The position numbers and the translations under genes are program-made. The notes under the pieces were generated by a model. The model saw only the letters and a list, made by a program, of their open reading frames with translations. It was not told the DNA's origin and did no database searches. From Desulfobacterales bacterium (GTDB lineage Bacteria; Desulfobacterota; Desulfobacteria; Desulfobacterales; 4be13), in assembly GCA_029940115.1 (NCBI GenBank), contig JAOZRQ010000302.1, positions 2,047-8,296 on the forward strand: a stretch of 6,250 bases of DNA. The letters are read 5' to 3'. Below, piece by piece: positions 4,963 to 6,250 of the stretch; the stretch's first letter is position 1; each line of letters opens with the position of its first letter.

Positions 4963-5688
4963 ATGAAGAAGGCAAAGGATTATATTGTCTTTCCGCTGGA
5001 TCTGCCGTCGGAGAGGGCCGCGAGGGAATGTGTCGCGATGCTCTCAGGGCATGTCGGCATGTTCAAGGTGGGACTGGAGCTCTTTATCGGGTCAGGACCT
5101 GATATCATAAGACATATCAGGGATGTTGGATCCGCCAAGATATTTCTGGATCTGAAACTCCATGACATTCCGGAAACCGTATGCCGATCCATGGAACGGA
5201 TTGCGGATCTCGGAGTTGACTTTGCCACCGTCCACTGTGGGGAGAGCCAAGCCATGCTTGAGGCCGCTGTCCGGGGAAGCCGTGGGAAGGTGAAGATTCT
5301 CGGGGTCACGGTTCTGACGAGCGTTCAGCACCAAGATGTTGCGGCCGCAGGGTTCAGAGACGAGTTTGCCGCTGACCTGTCCAAGCTTGTTGTGAAACGG
5401 GCCCTCATGGCCAAGGATGCCGGATGCGCGGGGGTGATCTGCTCCGGTCTTGAAGTGAGGATGATCAAGGAACAGGCTGGAACCGATTTTGTTGCCGTCA
5501 CTCCAGGCATCCGTCCCGCTTGGGAAGGGATGACAGCAGATGACCAGCAGCGGGTGACCACACCTGCCCAAGCCATACAGAACGGCTCCGATTATCTGGT
5601 GATCGGAAGGCCCATCAGGGATGCGGATGATCCGAAGGCCGCGGCCATTCGTATCTCAGAAGAGATACTTAGGAAGGGTGAGGGATGA
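4963..5688 (+). CDS. pyrF: Orotidine 5'-phosphate decarboxylase
   Basis: A 241-residue cytosolic enzyme that decarboxylates OMP to UMP, the last step of de novo pyrimidine synthesis. Motifs: substrate-contact PLDLPS (11-16, D13); FKVGLELF (34-41, K35); catalytic FLDLKLHDIPETV (61-73) with D63, K65 and D68, the signature of the family; GVTVLTS (114-120); VTPGIRP (179-185); DQQRV (194-198); GRPI (215-218) at the phosphate site. The length is normal for bacterial PyrF. I place the start at ATG 4963, with GAGGGGG about 5 nt upstream. An upstream GTG at 4921 would add 14 residues (TFSSAQARGEGVR) that are not family-like and has no binding site. The gene lies 137 bp after rfbB in the same direction; a shared transcript is possible but the intervening palindrome argues for partial uncoupling. 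Its last 33 bp are antisense to the frame of the next gene. Confidence 0.95.
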   Translation: MKKAKDYIVFPLDLPSERAARECVAMLSGHVGMFKVGLELFIGSGPDIIRHIRDVGSAKIFLDLKLHDIPETVCRSMERIADLGVDFATVHCGESQAMLEAAVRGSRGKVKILGVTVLTSVQHQDVAAAGFRDEFAADLSKLVVKRALMAKDAGCAGVICSGLEVRMIKEQAGTDFVAVTPGIRPAWEGMTADDQQRVTTPAQAIQNGSDYLVIGRPIRDADDPKAAAIRISEEILRKGEG

Positions 5689-6250
5689 AGGCGTTCCCTT
5701 TCTATTTTTCACTGAAAATATTTCCCACCGGGGCTGAAAAGGCACCGACATGTCAGCCAAAATCAGAGGGCCTTTGTAAGAGAGAATTTTGAGGCAACCG
5801 TTTGTCCCTATGACCCACAAACCGAACGGCTTTATGATTACGATCTGCTTCCCGTCTTTCAAGATGTCTGCGATGGGAAGATTCTCCGGTTCAGTGTCAA
5901 ATCTGTGCATCGGCTCCTCATACATCCGATACATGCTTGTCGTTTTGACAGCGTATAGTCTCTCATCTTTGAGCCACTCCTTGATCACTGTGTGAAGATT
6001 TGATATCCGTTTTTTCCAATCGCCTATTGGCTTGTGAACTTCTTTGTATTGACTCTCCATCTTTTCATCAATCTCCGCCACCAGCCTCTCCCAGTCTCCA
6101 ACTTCCGCAACCTCAAGCCTGAAACAGTCTCTTTGAGAACTTCCAGGTTCTCCATCTTGAACAGCCTCATGTATGACATGAACATGGATGTAAAAGTCTT
6201 GCCCATGCCTTTGGCTGTGCCATCCCCATAATCCCACTCAAAGCTTTGCC
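5656..6250 (-). pseudogene. Frameshifted gene of unknown function, entering from the right edge
   Basis: I do not recognise the family. The downstream frame (about 6120 to 5656, roughly 150 codons) has good coding character: an alpha-helical charged stretch (GDWERLVAEIDEKMESQYKE), then LYAVKTTSMYRMYEEPMHRF, then a probable beta-rich end with IVIIKPFGLWVIGTNG and GPLILADMSVPFQPRWEIFS. Upstream of about 6110-6140 the coding-like frame switches: from the window edge the other frame reads SFEWDYGDGTAKGMGKTFTS and MENLEVLKETVS. A -1 shift (one base lost relative to an intact gene) near 6110-6140 would join the two. In the downstream frame the segment above about 6120 reads odd peptide down from a GTG at 6237. 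WDYGDGT matches the core of PKD domains; GMGKT recalls a P-loop, but the Walker A spacing is wrong. The last 11 codons or so lie antisense to the pyrF end, so the original stop may have been lost. A sequencing error or a true short gene starting internally (for example the ATG at 6060) remains possible. Confidence 0.5.

Overview
The window is gene-poor and repeat-rich. Five genes or gene remnants cover roughly 60% of it, and most of the rest is palindromic or tandem repeat DNA. The gene complement (a type III CRISPR accessory protein, a response regulator/PP2C phosphatase, a nucleotide-sugar enzyme, pyrF) and the dense intergenic hairpins suggest a large-genome Gram-negative bacterium. A filamentous or multicellular sulfate reducer of the Desulfobacterota (Desulfonema-like) is my best guess. 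That placement is inferred from style, not from a marker gene.

Left part (1-1544). Two tandem 79-bp hairpin units (1-158) and a run of heptamer repeats (273-317) lie downstream of a minus-strand csx20 gene (307-735). Its product belongs to a CRISPR-associated family proposed to include ring nucleases for cyclic oligoadenylate. No cas gene or CRISPR array is visible here. Upstream of csx20 lie a degenerate palindrome (755-801), a 57-bp tandem array (855-1016) and about 420 bp without a convincing gene.

Middle (1442-3754). A minus-strand response regulator fused to a SpoIIE/RsbU-type phosphatase (1545-2933) ends exactly at a 25-bp-stem palindrome, followed by a well-formed intrinsic terminator (1469 to 1442). 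The roughly 820-bp divergent intergenic region (2934-3754) holds at least four palindromic repeat elements and no gene. Near its right end are two candidate promoters reading rightwards.

Right part (3755-6250). rfbB (dTDP-glucose 4,6-dehydratase, 3755-4825) and pyrF (OMP decarboxylase, 4963-5688) are codirectional, separated by 137 bp that contains a palindrome overlapping the rfbB stop codon. A minus-strand gene of unknown function enters from the right edge, appears frameshifted near 6110-6140, and its reading frame runs 33 bp into the 3' end of pyrF.

The genes do not form one pathway. They look like independent units: CRISPR signalling control, a phospho-signalling output, sugar-nucleotide synthesis for LPS or exopolysaccharide, and pyrimidine synthesis. 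The recurring theme is palindromic or short tandem repeats placed at or across stop codons (csx20, the phosphatase gene and rfbB).
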